A stretch of 64,000 nucleotides of DNA from Janthinobacterium rivuli (GCF_029690045.1 NZ_CP121464.1:1054001-1118000); one strand, 5' to 3'. Shown: positions 39,060-49,404, numbered from the stretch's first letter. The notes: a model not told the origin generated them from the letters alone. Numbers and translations are program-made.

Positions 39060-39929
39060 ATGTTCACCAAAACCATCAGCAGCGTTCTTGTTTCCACCGT
39101 GTTTGCCGCCGGCGCCGCCTCGGCCGCCGCCAGCGCCCCCCTGACCCTGGAAGTGTTCAACCCGGGCGAAGCGGCCATCTTTCCCGTCGCTTCTGTATTG
39201 GTTGCGGGCAAGCATGACGCCGTGCTGATCGATGCGCAGTTTTCGCGCGCCGAAGCGCAAAAGCTGGTGGAAAAGATTCGCGCCAGCGGCAAGAAACTGA
39301 CGACGGTGTACATCAGCCACAGCGATCCCGATTTTTACTTTGGCCTCGACGTGATCAAGGCGGCTTTCCCGCAGGCAAAGATCGTTGCCACGCCGGAAAC
39401 GGTCGCGGAAATTCGCCGCAAGGCCGACGCCAAGGTCGCCTACTGGGGCCCGATTTTGAAGGACAATGCGCCGCACGGCATCGTCATTCCGGAAGCGTTG
39501 ACGGGCAAGCGCATCAGCCTGGAAGGCCGGTCGCTGGACATCGCCGGCCCGACCCCAGCGCGCACCTATGTGTGGATACCATCGATCAAGGCCGTCGTCG
39601 GTGGCGTGGTGCTGTTTGGCAACTTGCACGTGTGGACGGCCGATACGCAAAGCCTGCAATCGCGCCAGGACTGGCTCAAGACCCTGGACGGCATCGCCGC
39701 CCTGAAGCCCGTCACCGTCGTGCCTGGCCACTTCAAGGTCGGTTCGCCCCTGACGCCGGACAGCATTGGTTTTACGCGCGACTACCTGGTGACGTTTGAA
39801 GCGGAAACGGCCAAGGCCGCCAATTCGGCCGCCCTGATCGAGGCGATGAAAATGCGCTATCCGAAGCTGGGCCTCGATGGCGCCCTGGAAACCAGCGCGA
39901 AAGTGGCGAAGGGTGAGATGAAATGGTAA
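39060..39929 (+). CDS. MBL-fold protein, secreted, atypical metal motif
   Basis: A 289-residue metallo-beta-lactamase-fold protein with a signal peptide (cleavage after ASA near residue 25). The HxHxDH motif is replaced by H87-S-D-P-D91-F, losing two histidines, while the downstream PGHF histidine is kept. The same THxDPDFYFG-like variant occurs in a recognisable subset of MBL proteins, so this is probably not simple decay, but zinc binding may differ. Divergent from the alkaline phosphatases and followed closely by a DsbA-like gene. Confidence 0.82.
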   Translation: MFTKTISSVLVSTVFAAGAASAAASAPLTLEVFNPGEAAIFPVASVLVAGKHDAVLIDAQFSRAEAQKLVEKIRASGKKLTTVYISHSDPDFYFGLDVIKAAFPQAKIVATPETVAEIRRKADAKVAYWGPILKDNAPHGIVIPEALTGKRISLEGRSLDIAGPTPARTYVWIPSIKAVVGGVVLFGNLHVWTADTQSLQSRQDWLKTLDGIAALKPVTVVPGHFKVGSPLTPDSIGFTRDYLVTFEAETAKAANSAALIEAMKMRYPKLGLDGALETSAKVAKGEMKW

Positions 39930-39949
39930 GCGGCAAGCCGGAGGCCGGC

Positions 39950-40606
39950 ATGCCCACACTGCACTACATTTTCGATCCTCTGTGCGGCTGGTGCTACGGC
40001 GCCGCGCCGCTGGTCGAGGCGGCGCGCGCCGTGCCTGGCCTGACAGTGGCCTTCCACGGCGGCGGCATGATGACGGGCAGCAATCGCCGCCAGATCACGC
40101 CCGAGTGGCGCGGCTATGTGCTGCCGCATGACCGGCGCATCGAGCAATTGTCAGGCCAGCCATTCGGCGATGCTTATATGAATGGCTTGCTGAACGACAC
40201 GACGGCCATGATGGATTCCGAACCGCCGATCACGGCCATCCTGGCGGCGGAAGTCCTGGCTGGCAAGGGCCTGGACATGCTGCAGCGCGTGCAGCGCGCC
40301 CATTACGTGGACGGCTTGCGCATCGCCGACCTGCCTGTGCTGGTGACCCTGGCGCAAGAGCTGGACATGGATGGCGCCGCCTTCCAGGCCGAGTATGCGC
40401 GCCAGGCGGGCGCCGCCACGCAGCGGCATATCGACGCCAGCCGCGCCTTGCTGGCGCAGGTGGGCGGACAGGGCTTTCCCACCTTCGTGCTCGACGATGG
40501 CGGCGGAAAATTGTCCGTGATCGATATCGGCGGCTTTTTGGGCCAGCCGGCGAAGTTGCAGGCGCAGCTCGGTGGCGTGTGCGATGCACAAGGTTGTACA
40601 TTGTAA
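39950..40606 (+). CDS. DsbA-family thioredoxin-fold protein (FrnE-like)
   Basis: A 218-residue cytoplasmic protein (no signal peptide) with active site C12-G-W-C15 in YIFDPLCGWCYGAAPL, a helical insertion, and the cis-Pro segment GFPTFVL near residue 180. This matches the DsbA/FrnE family of disulfide oxidoreductases. ATG 39950 is chosen because GGAG lies six to nine bases upstream. The frame also opens at an ATG overlapping the MBL stop. It is probably cotranscribed with the MBL gene. Confidence 0.85.
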   Translation: MPTLHYIFDPLCGWCYGAAPLVEAARAVPGLTVAFHGGGMMTGSNRRQITPEWRGYVLPHDRRIEQLSGQPFGDAYMNGLLNDTTAMMDSEPPITAILAAEVLAGKGLDMLQRVQRAHYVDGLRIADLPVLVTLAQELDMDGAAFQAEYARQAGAATQRHIDASRALLAQVGGQGFPTFVLDDGGGKLSVIDIGGFLGQPAKLQAQLGGVCDAQGCTL

Positions 40607-40634
40607 ATATCTATCGGATCGATAAAATCAATTA

Positions 40635-40695
40635 GCTTTTCCTTTGTTGTTGACCTCGTTACACTGCATCCATTAGTCAACAACGAAGGAAAAGC
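40635..40695 (+). promoter_or_regulatory. Inverted repeat covering the catalase leader and RBS
   Basis: Left arm 40635-40654 and right arm 40676-40695 are complementary at 19 of 20 positions, separated by 21 bases. The right arm contains the AAGGA ribosome-binding site of the catalase gene (start 40700). In RNA this would be a strong hairpin hiding the Shine-Dalgarno; in DNA it could be an operator. Confidence 0.8.
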
Positions 40696-40699
40696 AGCC

Positions 40700-42163
40700 A
40701 TGAGCCAACAGCCGCCATTCAGTACCGCCTCGGGCATTCCCGTCGCCGACAACCAGAATTCCCTCAGCGCCGGTCCTCGCGGCCCGCTGCTGCTGCAAGA
40801 CTTCCACCTGATCGAAAAACTCCAGCATTTCAACCGCGAGCGCATCCCTGAGCGCGTCGTGCACGCGAAAGGTTCGGGCGCCTACGGCACCTTTACCGTC
40901 ACGCACGACATTTCGCGCTACACCAAGGCCAAATTGTTTGCTGAAGTGGGCAAGCAGACGTCCACCTTCGCGCGCTTTTCCACCGTCGGCGGCGAACGCG
41001 GCAGTGCAGACACGGAACGCGACCCGCGCGGTTTCGCCGTGCGTTTCTATACGGAAGAGGGCAACTGGGACTTGGTTGGCAACAACACGCCGATGTTCTT
41101 CATCAAGGACCCGATCAAGTTCCCCGATTTCGTCCACACGCAAAAGCGTGATCCGCAAAGCAACTTGAAATCGGCCGAAATGATGTTCGATTTCTGGAGC
41201 CATGCGCCGGAAAGCCTGCACCAGGTCACCATGCTGTTCTCGGACCGCGGCACGCCGGACGGCTACCGCCACATGGATGGCTTCGGCAGCCACACGTATA
41301 GCCTGATCAATGCCGACGGCCAGCGCGTGTACGTGAAATGGCACTTCAAGACGCGCCAGGGCATCAAGAATTTGCCTGCCGCGGAAGCGGGGCGCCTGGC
41401 CGGCGCCGATCCCGACTACGCCCAGCGCGACCTGTTCGGCGCCATCGAACGCGGCGATTTCCCCCAGTGGGAAGTCAAGCTGCAGGTGGCGACGCAGGAA
41501 CAACTCGATGCATGGGAGCAGCGCACGGGCTGGAACCCGTTCGACCTGACGAAAGTGTGGCCGCACGCGGACTTCCCGCTGCTGCCCGTGGGTATTTTCG
41601 AGCTGAACCGCAATCCGGACAATTACCACGCGGAAGTCGAGCAGGCAGCGTTTTCGCCGGCCAACGCCGTGCCCGGCATGGGTTACTCGCCGGACAAGAT
41701 GCTGCAAGGCCGGCTGTTCGCCTACCACGACGCCCAGCTGTACCGCGTCGGCACGAATCACCAGCATCTGCCCGTGAATGCGGCCCGCTGCCCCTTCCAC
41801 AACCAGCAGCGCGACGGCGGCATGGCGATTCACAATGGCGGCGCGGCAAAGAACTACGCCAACGTGGCGGCGGCGGGCACGCAGCCGCAAGGGCTGGGTC
41901 ATGGTGAACCGGCGCTGGCGCTCGATGGCGGCGCGGCGCGCTACGATGGGCGCGGTGTGGAAGACGACTTTACGCAGGCTGGCAATCTGTTCCGCTTGAT
42001 GTCTGACCAGGCGAAGCAAAACCTGTTCGACAATCTGGCCGGTCCCCTGAGCCAGGTGCGCCCGGAAACCTTGCAGCGTCAACTCGGCCACTTTGACCGG
42101 GCCGATGCGGCCTACGGCGCCGGCGTGCGCGCCGCCTTGCAGGCACGCGGCGTGACCGTGTAA
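40700..42163 (+). CDS. katA: Monofunctional catalase, small-subunit
   Basis: Decomposes hydrogen peroxide. The 487-residue protein is of the small-subunit, NADPH-binding type. Visible features are the distal His55 in VVHAKGSGAYGTF, the Asn in NNTPMFF, the FARFSTV segment and the proximal haem ligand Tyr342 in RLFAYHDAQLYR. No signal peptide, so cytoplasmic. Start ATG 40700 follows AAGGA. Expression may be controlled by the inverted repeat in its leader. Confidence 0.96.
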   Translation: MSQQPPFSTASGIPVADNQNSLSAGPRGPLLLQDFHLIEKLQHFNRERIPERVVHAKGSGAYGTFTVTHDISRYTKAKLFAEVGKQTSTFARFSTVGGERGSADTERDPRGFAVRFYTEEGNWDLVGNNTPMFFIKDPIKFPDFVHTQKRDPQSNLKSAEMMFDFWSHAPESLHQVTMLFSDRGTPDGYRHMDGFGSHTYSLINADGQRVYVKWHFKTRQGIKNLPAAEAGRLAGADPDYAQRDLFGAIERGDFPQWEVKLQVATQEQLDAWEQRTGWNPFDLTKVWPHADFPLLPVGIFELNRNPDNYHAEVEQAAFSPANAVPGMGYSPDKMLQGRLFAYHDAQLYRVGTNHQHLPVNAARCPFHNQQRDGGMAIHNGGAAKNYANVAAAGTQPQGLGHGEPALALDGGAARYDGRGVEDDFTQAGNLFRLMSDQAKQNLFDNLAGPLSQVRPETLQRQLGHFDRADAAYGAGVRAALQARGVTV

Positions 42164-42173
42164 GCGGATGTTG

Positions 42174-42199
42174 CAGGCGGAACAAGTGTGTTCCGCCTG
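42174..42199 (+). terminator. Probable terminator hairpin of katA
   Basis: CAGGCGGAACA (42174-42184) and TGTTCCGCCTG (42189-42199) form a perfect 11-bp stem with loop AGTG, 10 bases after the catalase stop. The following TTGTTG is only a weak U-tract. Confidence 0.7.
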
Positions 42200-42333
42200 T
42201 TGTTGATGCAGCACAAAATAGAATGGGATACCAAATATTGCCGTATGGACATATTTGCCTTCCATGCGTAGACTTGTTGGTCTGATGATCGCGCCGCCTT
42301 CCTGGCGGCGTCCTGACTAGAAAGTCTTGCAAT

Positions 42334-42717
42334 ATGAATATGGCGAAGCTGTCGGTGCATGGGGACGACCCCACGCTCAAATCCATCCTCGAAGTCTTGC
42401 CCACGGATCCGGAGCGGCAATGGCGCAAGGGCGAGGCGAAGGGCGCGAATCGCGTGCATCTCGATTCCGGCTTTGAAGTGCTGATTGCGCAGGCGCCGAA
42501 ATCGCAAGTGTTGCCCTCGCGCATACGCAGCTATCTGGCCGAATGCCGCTCGCGCGGCGTCAGCTTCACGATGCCGCGCATCGTGGCCGAGCTGCAACTG
42601 GAACTGAACGGCGACGATACGCTCGACTCTCCGCTGGACCTGACCCTGGCCGACATGCAGCATTTGACGGAAATGGGCATCAGCCTGAGCCTGGTGACGC
42701 GCCGCGCCGCAGTCTGA
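42334..42717 (+). CDS. DUF4279-like small protein
   Basis: A 127-residue soluble protein. The N-terminal pattern, a beta strand then GDDPTLKSILEVLPTDPERQWRKGEAKG, resembles DUF4279 proteins (GDD...LPT...WRKGE). DUF4279 members are often found near toxin-immunity loci, but no toxin is visible here. Function unknown. The start could be ATG 42334 or ATG 42340; the upstream RBS is weak. Convergent with the ABC-M1 gene across a bidirectional terminator. Confidence 0.6.
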   Translation: MNMAKLSVHGDDPTLKSILEVLPTDPERQWRKGEAKGANRVHLDSGFEVLIAQAPKSQVLPSRIRSYLAECRSRGVSFTMPRIVAELQLELNGDDTLDSPLDLTLADMQHLTEMGISLSLVTRRAAV

Positions 42718-42733
42718 TGAACGCCTGATATTC

Positions 42734-42769
42734 AAAAAAAATGGCCACCTGTTCAGGGTGGCCATTTTT
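42734..42769. terminator. Bidirectional intrinsic terminator
   Basis: ATGGCCACC (42741-42749) pairs perfectly with GGTGGCCAT (42757-42765), flanked by a run of A on one side and T on the other. It serves both converging genes. Confidence 0.93.
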
Positions 42770-42771
42770 CG

Positions 42772-45700
42772 TCATGGTTCTTCGAGCTCGACGGTGACCA
42801 TATTGTCGTCCGGCTTGCGGTCGATCAGCTTGTTGTCGGGATCGATGCCCGCCTTGCCGGGCCGGCTGCCGACGATGACGGTGTAGCTCGCCTCGCGCGC
42901 CGTCATGCGCAGGCGTTCGCGCAGCAGCGGATGGCCATTCGCGTCGTCGACGCCGATCTCGATCCAGTCGTGCAGGGGCGCATCGTGTTCCTCTCCCTGT
43001 TCGCCCGCCGTCAATTTGCTGGCCTGCACCTTGACGGTGACGGCGTACTTGCCATCGCTGCGTTTGGTGGCCGTGGCCGACAGGGCGCGATTGTCGAACA
43101 GCACGATTTTCTCGAACAGGTCGTCGATCAGGTAAGCCTGCTCGGGCGGCGTGACCAGGCGCAAGCCTTGTACCAGGGCCGTCACGCTGGCATACGGCGG
43201 GCCTTTCTGGCCATGGGTCTTGAGCAAGTCGCGCAGCACGCCGTTGACCTTGTCTTCGCCGATGATATCTTGCAGCAAGTACATGGCCAGGCTGCCTTTG
43301 TGGTAGTGGATGTAGGCCTGGTTTTCATTCTCGGCCAGCGGCAATTCCTTCTTGCGCTCTTCGCTGCGCCCCATCAGGTATTGATTCAGGTCATAGCGCA
43401 GGAAGCGGCGCATCTTGGCCGGCCCCACGCTTTTCTTCATCACCATCAGGGCCGAATATTCGGCCAGGGTTTCGCTGAGCACGGTAGCGCCCCGCGTATT
43501 GCCACCCACCAATTGATGCGCCCACCACTGGTGCGCCACTTCATGCGCCGTGACGTAGAACGGATAGTCGAGGTCCTTGGGGTTCTTGTCGTCCACCCGG
43601 GCGATGAAGCCCAGCCCTTCCGAATACGGTATCGTGTTCGGGAACGATTGCGCGAACGTGGCGTAGCGGGGGAATTCGACGATGCGCAGGATCTTGTGCT
43701 GGTAGGGGCCGAAGTTCTTCGTGTAGTACTCGAGCGCTTCCTTGCTGCCGCGCACGAAGCGATCGAGGTTGTACTCATGGCCAGGATGGTAGTACACGTC
43801 GATGGCCACGTCTTGCCAGCGCTCGTGCCTGACGGCGTAGCGGGCCGACTGGAAGGCGTAGAAATTCAGGATCGGCTGCTCCATCGTGTAGTGGAAGTAA
43901 TGGCGGCCCTTGGCGATCCAGTCGTTGTCCAGCATCCCCGGCGCGATGGCCGTCTGGCCGTCGACGGTGCTGACGGTGGCGTCAAAGTTGATGCGGTCGG
44001 CGTCGTTGCTGACGTAATTGTCGGCCAATCCCTTCGCATCGTCGCGCGGCAAGGCCCGTTCGCGCGCGGGCAAGCCGTGTTTCTTGCGGTCGCGCGGGTC
44101 CGTCAATTCCTGCTGCGGCTGGTAACCGATGTGCGGCAGCACGGCATTCGTGAAGAAGGTGCCGTTGGCCACCACGGGCGTGTCCTGGCCCAGGCCGAAG
44201 ATGCCGCGCGGCGCGTAGCGGACGTCGAAATCGAGGCCCAGGGTGGCGCCCGGCGCCAGCGGCGCGGCCAGGCGGTAGCTGTAAAAGCCCAGCTTGCCAT
44301 CATCGAGGCCGGGATGCACGCGCGCATCGAAACGCAGGCGCATGCTGGAGGTCGGGTCTTGCTGCACAAAAATGTGGCTGATCGGCAGGCTGGTCTTGTT
44401 TTGCAGCACATAGCGGCCCGTGACGGTGAGGCTGCGCTGCGCCGGGTAGATCGCCACGTCGAGTTTCACGTCGGTGATTCTCGGTTGCGGCGTGGCGGCA
44501 AACTTGCGGTACTGGCGCTCGATGCTGGCGCGGTCCGCATCGCGGGAAAATTCGGACTGGTAATCGTTGGCCACGTGGAAAACGTAGAACAGCACGCCGC
44601 CGGCGCTGACGAAGATCAGGGCGCCGCCGGCAAAGCTGGCCAGCACGCCGTGCGTCAGGCCGTGGCGCGCCAGGCGCAGGCGAATGCGCCAGCTGTCCTG
44701 CGCGCCGCGGGGCCAGAACAGCAGCGACAGCACCGTCAGCATGACGGCCGCGCCGCTCCAGTACAGCAAGTACCAGCGTTCGCGCAACAGATAGTGGCCG
44801 GCGCCGTTCATGGCCGAATAGATGAAGTCCGGCGTGCTGGCGTACAGCAGCAGCGGGTCGCCCAGGCCCAGCGAGGAAAAGCTGATGCTGGCGATGTGGT
44901 ACAGGATCATGGCGAAATACGCCAGGTACTTGTGATTGATCAACACCTGCAAAAAGATGGCCAGCACGGCGATCAGCGCATAGTAGGGCAGGTGCGACAG
45001 GAACAGCGATTCCACATACAGGCCGGGGTCGAGGCGGTAATAGCCCTTGAAGACCTGGATCGACATGCCGCACAGCATGATGACCAGGCTCAGCAAGGCT
45101 TGCAGGCTGATCAGCGCAAACAGTTTCGACAGCAGGGGCAGCCAGTTCGGCACGGGCAGGGCGTCGAGCATCAGATACGTGCCTGCCTCGCGTTCGCGCC
45201 ACACCAGCTCGCCCGCATAGAAAGTGGTAATGACCAGCATGAACAGGGCGAACGAGGCGTTGACCATGTCCAGCACCTTTTCCGTCACGGGATAGGTATT
45301 CGTGCCGTAAATGGAGCCCATGTCGAGCGCACCGGCATACATGGTCAGCACGCCGGCCAGCACGATGACGACAAAATAGATGTTCTTGATGGTTTCGCGC
45401 AGGTTCAGCCAGCTCATCTTGACGAGCAGGGCGGCCAGACTGCGCTGCGCGAAGTCCGGTGTTTCCTGCGTGGACAGCGAAGCGTTCGACAGGCGCTGCG
45501 GCGCCTCGCCCTCGCTGCGGCGCTTGCCGGCGCCCGCGTCCGTCGTGGCGTGGAACTGGAAGCGCCAGTAACCGAGCAGCAAGGCCACGAGGGCGAAGCC
45601 GGACCAGATGGCGCGGTTCAGCAGGTACACGCCTTCCAGCGTGACGAGGCGCGTGTTGCGCTCCGCGTTCGGCCAGTATTCCGTCAGGCGTATCAGCGCC

Positions 45701-46350
45701 GTGGTGCCGAAGGGGTCGATCAGGGCGGCCAGGGTCTTGTAGTCGAGGTCGCGCGCCAGCGACGGCGCCACCAGATAGCCGATCAGCATGACTACCGAGC
45801 TGATGTACACGGGCAGCATGCGCCGCGTCAGGGCCGCGATGACGAAGAAAATGGCGCCGAAGATGAACAGATTCGGCAGCAGGGTAAACACATACGGCAT
45901 CAGGTAGGCCAGCGCCCGTTGCGGCCCCAGCCGTTCCGGATCGATGCCGGGCAGCCAGGCGCCCAGCCAGGCGCCGATGACGATGCTGGAAAACACCACC
46001 GCCAGCACCAGCCAGGCGCCGAGAAAGCGGCCAAACACGTACTGGTACTTCTTGATCGGCGCGCTGAAGAAGAAATGCTGCATGCCGTACTCGAAATCCT
46101 GCTGCACCGAACGGCCCATCATGGCGGCGACGACCACGGCGCCGAAGCAGCCCAGCACGCTGCACGTAAATGCCAGCGAGCGCGGTGCGTTGATCAGGAA
46201 CTTGCCGCCGAAACTGATGCTCGCTTCCTTGAAGACGCCGCCGGCGGCAGCCATCCACAGCATGGCCAGCGCCAGAAACATGACGAAATACACCCAGGTG
46301 GACAGCAGCTTGAGCCGCTGTCGCGCTTCAAAGCGGGCGATGGCAAACAT
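42772..46350 (-). CDS. ABC-2 permease fused to M1-type zinc aminopeptidase domain
   Basis: A 1192-residue fusion. The N-terminal half (about residues 1-600) has roughly twelve membrane segments in two ABC-2 permease-like blocks. The C-terminal half (about 640-1190) is a gluzincin domain with H936-E-V-A-H940 and SETLAE downstream. The distal Glu lies after 19 residues rather than the canonical 18, and the usual GxMEN substrate motif is replaced by YSEGLGF. The ATPase partner is encoded 10 bases upstream. Probably an exporter that processes or senses peptides. Start ATG 46350 is chosen to clear the ATPase stop at 46361. Confidence 0.9.
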   Translation of the reverse strand: MFAIARFEARQRLKLLSTWVYFVMFLALAMLWMAAAGGVFKEASISFGGKFLINAPRSLAFTCSVLGCFGAVVVAAMMGRSVQQDFEYGMQHFFFSAPIKKYQYVFGRFLGAWLVLAVVFSSIVIGAWLGAWLPGIDPERLGPQRALAYLMPYVFTLLPNLFIFGAIFFVIAALTRRMLPVYISSVVMLIGYLVAPSLARDLDYKTLAALIDPFGTTALIRLTEYWPNAERNTRLVTLEGVYLLNRAIWSGFALVALLLGYWRFQFHATTDAGAGKRRSEGEAPQRLSNASLSTQETPDFAQRSLAALLVKMSWLNLRETIKNIYFVVIVLAGVLTMYAGALDMGSIYGTNTYPVTEKVLDMVNASFALFMLVITTFYAGELVWREREAGTYLMLDALPVPNWLPLLSKLFALISLQALLSLVIMLCGMSIQVFKGYYRLDPGLYVESLFLSHLPYYALIAVLAIFLQVLINHKYLAYFAMILYHIASISFSSLGLGDPLLLYASTPDFIYSAMNGAGHYLLRERWYLLYWSGAAVMLTVLSLLFWPRGAQDSWRIRLRLARHGLTHGVLASFAGGALIFVSAGGVLFYVFHVANDYQSEFSRDADRASIERQYRKFAATPQPRITDVKLDVAIYPAQRSLTVTGRYVLQNKTSLPISHIFVQQDPTSSMRLRFDARVHPGLDDGKLGFYSYRLAAPLAPGATLGLDFDVRYAPRGIFGLGQDTPVVANGTFFTNAVLPHIGYQPQQELTDPRDRKKHGLPARERALPRDDAKGLADNYVSNDADRINFDATVSTVDGQTAIAPGMLDNDWIAKGRHYFHYTMEQPILNFYAFQSARYAVRHERWQDVAIDVYYHPGHEYNLDRFVRGSKEALEYYTKNFGPYQHKILRIVEFPRYATFAQSFPNTIPYSEGLGFIARVDDKNPKDLDYPFYVTAHEVAHQWWAHQLVGGNTRGATVLSETLAEYSALMVMKKSVGPAKMRRFLRYDLNQYLMGRSEERKKELPLAENENQAYIHYHKGSLAMYLLQDIIGEDKVNGVLRDLLKTHGQKGPPYASVTALVQGLRLVTPPEQAYLIDDLFEKIVLFDNRALSATATKRSDGKYAVTVKVQASKLTAGEQGEEHDAPLHDWIEIGVDDANGHPLLRERLRMTAREASYTVIVGSRPGKAGIDPDNKLIDRKPDDNMVTVELEEP

Positions 46351-46360
46351 GGCCGCCCCC

Positions 46361-47254
46361 TCAGTCGCACTGCGGGGCGACGCGGTGGCGCCCGGCAATG
46401 GTGGCGAAATACAGGTCTTCCAGGTCGCCGATGGCTTCCTCGAAGCCGTCGCCCGGGTCGTCGTCGCTGTAGACGTGGATCAGGGTGCGGCCCGACAGCA
46501 AGCGCGTGGAAATGACGGCGTGGCGCTGCTGGAAGCTGGCCAGCTCTTTCTTTTCGACAAAACGCGCCCAGATCTTGCAGCTGACTTCGTCGATCAGTTC
46601 CTGGGTCTTGCCGCACAGCAGCAAATGGCCCTTATTGATGATGGCCATGTTGGCGCACAGGTCGGCCACGTCGGAGACGATGTGGGTCGACAGGATCACC
46701 GTCTTGTCTTCGCCGATGTCCGACAGCAGATTGTGGAAGCGCACGCGCTCCTGCGGGTCGAGGCCGGCCGTCGGTTCGTCGACGATGATCAGTTTCGGGT
46801 CGCCCAGCAGCGCTTGCGCGATGCCGAAGCGCTGGCGCATGCCGCCGGAAAAGCTGCCCAGGCGCTGGTGGCGCACGTCGAACAGATTGGTTTGCTGCAA
46901 CAGGCCATCGACGACCTCGCGCCGGCGCGCCCGCTGCGACAGCCCTTTTAACGTGGCGAAGTGGTCGAGCAGTTCGTAGGCCGTCACTTTCGGGTACAGG
47001 CCGAAGTCTTGCGGCAGGTAGCCCAGCATGCGGCGGATCTCGTCCTTGTCGTCGAGCACGTCGTAGTCGCCGAAGAAGATGGAACCGGAATCGCATTCCT
47101 GCAAGGTCGCCAGGGTGCGCATCAGGGTCGACTTGCCGGCGCCATTCGGGCCCAGCAAGCCAAACATCCCGGGCGGTATCGTCAGCGACACGTTATCCAG
47201 CGCCACCACGCCATTCGCGTAGGTCTTCGACAATTTGCGAATCTGCAATTCCAT
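46361..47254 (-). CDS. ABC transporter ATP-binding protein, partner of the ABC-M1 protein
   Basis: A 297-residue nucleotide-binding protein. Walker [10 protein letters not shown] (about residues 35-43), Q-loop LPQDFGLY, signature SGGMRQR, Walker [13 protein letters not shown] and H-loop STH are all intact. The C-terminal 75 residues are an accessory region. With the fused permease-peptidase it forms a two-gene ABC-2-type exporter. Confidence 0.95.
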   Translation of the reverse strand: MELQIRKLSKTYANGVVALDNVSLTIPPGMFGLLGPNGAGKSTLMRTLATLQECDSGSIFFGDYDVLDDKDEIRRMLGYLPQDFGLYPKVTAYELLDHFATLKGLSQRARRREVVDGLLQQTNLFDVRHQRLGSFSGGMRQRFGIAQALLGDPKLIIVDEPTAGLDPQERVRFHNLLSDIGEDKTVILSTHIVSDVADLCANMAIINKGHLLLCGKTQELIDEVSCKIWARFVEKKELASFQQRHAVISTRLLSGRTLIHVYSDDDPGDGFEEAIGDLEDLYFATIAGRHRVAPQCD

Positions 47255-47424
47255 ACAACTCCTTGCTCATGCTGTTGCGGCCCCATGCTGCGGAGCTTAT
47301 CTATGCTGGCATTGTATTGAATTTAAGACGTGCTGGGCAGTTGCATGCGATACACGGCATTTTCACGTGCCCAGAGTGCGGATGGGCGGGGTGGACGGCA
47401 CCCCGCCGCAAGCCATTTGCAGGT

Positions 47425-48621
47425 TTAATTTCGGAAAAGTACCGATTCGCGGTTAAACCACCAGCGGCACAGCATCAGCAGGGCGCCCGCGATCACCGTG
47501 GTCGAGGCCAGGATCACGCCGAACATGCGGTAATCCATGGTGCCCTTGACCAGTTCCTTCATGGCCAGCGACACGTTGGTCAGCGGCACCATGGCCCACA
47601 TCCAGTTCAGCTCGACGCCGGGCAGCATGGCCGCCACCGTGGGCAGGATGACGAACAGCATCAATGGCGTGATCATGCCGGCCGCTTCCTTGTAGCTTTT
47701 TGCGTAGATCGAAATCGACAGCAGCAGCGAGGCGAAGATGGCGGCCGTCGGCACCAGCATCAGGGTCACCATGGCCAGGTCGGGCAAGCCGATGCTGCGC
47801 ACCATGACGGCCATGTTGCCTTCCAGCGAACTGCCGAAGATGGCCAGCAGGGCGCCCATGCTGCCCACCATCAGCACGGCCGAGGTCATGCCCACCGTAA
47901 ACAGCACGAGGAACTTGGCCAGCACGATGGCGCTGCGCGGCACGGGCGCCAGCAGCAGGGTTTCCAGGGTGCCCCGTTCCTTTTCGCCGGCGCCCAGGTC
48001 GATGGCCGGGTACATGGCCGCCGTCAGGCACACCATCAGCAGCAAATACGGCAGCATGCCGCCGACGATGGCGCCCATCTGCTCGCGCTCGTTGGCCGTC
48101 GACTGCTTGTCGAGCACGATGGGGTTGAGGGCAAAGGCCAGCTGGGCCGGGCTCAGGTTCAGAGCCGACAGCGCGCTTTCGCGCAGGCTGGCGTTATACG
48201 CCTCGACGATCTCGCGCACCCGCTGCTGGGTCACGTCGACCGTGCTGGCGCTGTTGTAATGCAGAGTGACCTTGGCTTGCTGCTGTTGCTGCAGCGCCTC
48301 TTCAAATTGCGGTGGAATGACGACGGCGAACTTGATCGTGTCGTCGCCGATGGCGCGGCGGATGTCGCCCTCGCTGGCCAGCGGCACTTCGCGCAAGTTG
48401 TGCTGCTGGGCAAAACGCGCGCTCAGGCCCGGCGAATGGTCCTTGCCGAACAGCGCATAGCGCATTTCCGCCGTCTTCGCGTTCTTGAACATATTGCTGG
48501 AAACATAAGCGAAGCCACCAAAGATCAGCGGCATGGCAAAGATGGGGATGAGGATGGTGAAAATCAGCGTCTTGCGGTCGCGCGTGAGTTCCAGCAACTC
48601 TTTCAGATAAATGGTCCACAT
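47425..48621 (-). CDS. ABC-2 permease, NatB-like
   Basis: A 398-residue integral membrane protein: one N-terminal helix (about 20-45), a large periplasmic domain (about 50-180), then five or six C-terminal helices containing the family pattern KERGTLETLLLAPVPR. This matches NatB/ABC-2 exporters, which in Bacillus export sodium. The real substrate here is unknown. It lies 3 bases from its ATPase gene natA-like, with which it is surely cotranscribed. Confidence 0.9.
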   Translation of the reverse strand: MWTIYLKELLELTRDRKTLIFTILIPIFAMPLIFGGFAYVSSNMFKNAKTAEMRYALFGKDHSPGLSARFAQQHNLREVPLASEGDIRRAIGDDTIKFAVVIPPQFEEALQQQQQAKVTLHYNSASTVDVTQQRVREIVEAYNASLRESALSALNLSPAQLAFALNPIVLDKQSTANEREQMGAIVGGMLPYLLLMVCLTAAMYPAIDLGAGEKERGTLETLLLAPVPRSAIVLAKFLVLFTVGMTSAVLMVGSMGALLAIFGSSLEGNMAVMVRSIGLPDLAMVTLMLVPTAAIFASLLLSISIYAKSYKEAAGMITPLMLFVILPTVAAMLPGVELNWMWAMVPLTNVSLAMKELVKGTMDYRMFGVILASTTVIAGALLMLCRWWFNRESVLFRN

Positions 48622-48624
48622 GGC

Positions 48625-49404
48625 TCAGGCTCCCTGGTTGATGACGCTGACAAAGGCGTCGTACAAGTCCGCGCTGCCGCCCAGGTGGCGCAGTTCGTCG
48701 ACCGTGCCATTGAAGGCGGTGGTGCCGCGGTTGATGATGCAGACGCGGTCGCACAGCTTTTCCACTTCGTGCAGGTGGTGCGTGGAAAAGATCAGCGGCA
48801 CGCGCAGCGCCTTGTAGCTGGCGATGAAGTCGAGCAGGATCTTGGCCGACATCACGTCCAGCCCGGTGGTCGGCTCGTCGAGGATCACCACTTGCGGCTC
48901 GTGCACGACGGTGCGGGCGATCGCGCACTTCTGCTTCATGCCCGTCGATAATTGATCGGCCCGCTTGGCGCCGTACTCCTCCATCTGCAGCAGGGAGAAC
49001 AGTTCGTCGCAGCGGCGTTTCAGCTTGTCGGCCGGCATGCCGTGCAGGCGGCCAAAGTATTCCACGTTCTCGCGCGCCGTCAGGCGGCCGTACAGTCCCG
49101 TCGAGCCGGACAGGAAACCGATGCTCTGGCGCGCCACCAGCGGTTGCTGCAGGACATCGACACCGTTGACGAGGGCGCTGCCCGCGTCCGCTTGCAAGGC
49201 CGTCGACAGCAGGCGCAGGGTGGTGGTCTTGCCGGCGCCATTCGGCCCCAGCAGTCCCAGCACTTCGCCGGGGGCGCAGCTGAAACTGACGTCGCGCACG
49301 GCGTGAAACCAGCCCTCATGTTCGCGCGGATCGCTGACGTGCATGGCCTTGCCTTTGTGGGGCGGCATGCGGAAACGTTTTGCCAGGTGCTTGACCTCAA
49401 TCAT
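48625..49404 (-). CDS. ABC transporter ATP-binding protein, NatA-like
   Basis: A 259-residue ATPase with Walker [10 protein letters not shown], signature STGMKQK (the LSGGQ equivalent reads LSTGMKQK), Walker [13 protein letters not shown] and H-loop STHH. A 25-residue insert after the first strand ([20 protein letters not shown]) is typical of the NatA group. ATG 49404 follows GGATGAAG; ATG 49413 is an alternative. First gene of the NatAB-like pair. Confidence 0.92.
   Translation of the reverse strand: MIEVKHLAKRFRMPPHKGKAMHVSDPREHEGWFHAVRDVSFSCAPGEVLGLLGPNGAGKTTTLRLLSTALQADAGSALVNGVDVLQQPLVARQSIGFLSGSTGLYGRLTARENVEYFGRLHGMPADKLKRRCDELFSLLQMEEYGAKRADQLSTGMKQKCAIARTVVHEPQVVILDEPTTGLDVMSAKILLDFIASYKALRVPLIFSTHHLHEVEKLCDRVCIINRGTTAFNGTVDELRHLGGSADLYDAFVSVINQGA

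Noticed and set aside
42931..46515. Long open frame antisense to the ABC-M1 gene
   Set aside because: Shadow of a real gene with clear domains; translation is rich in Gln/Arg/His/Ala with no recognisable motif.
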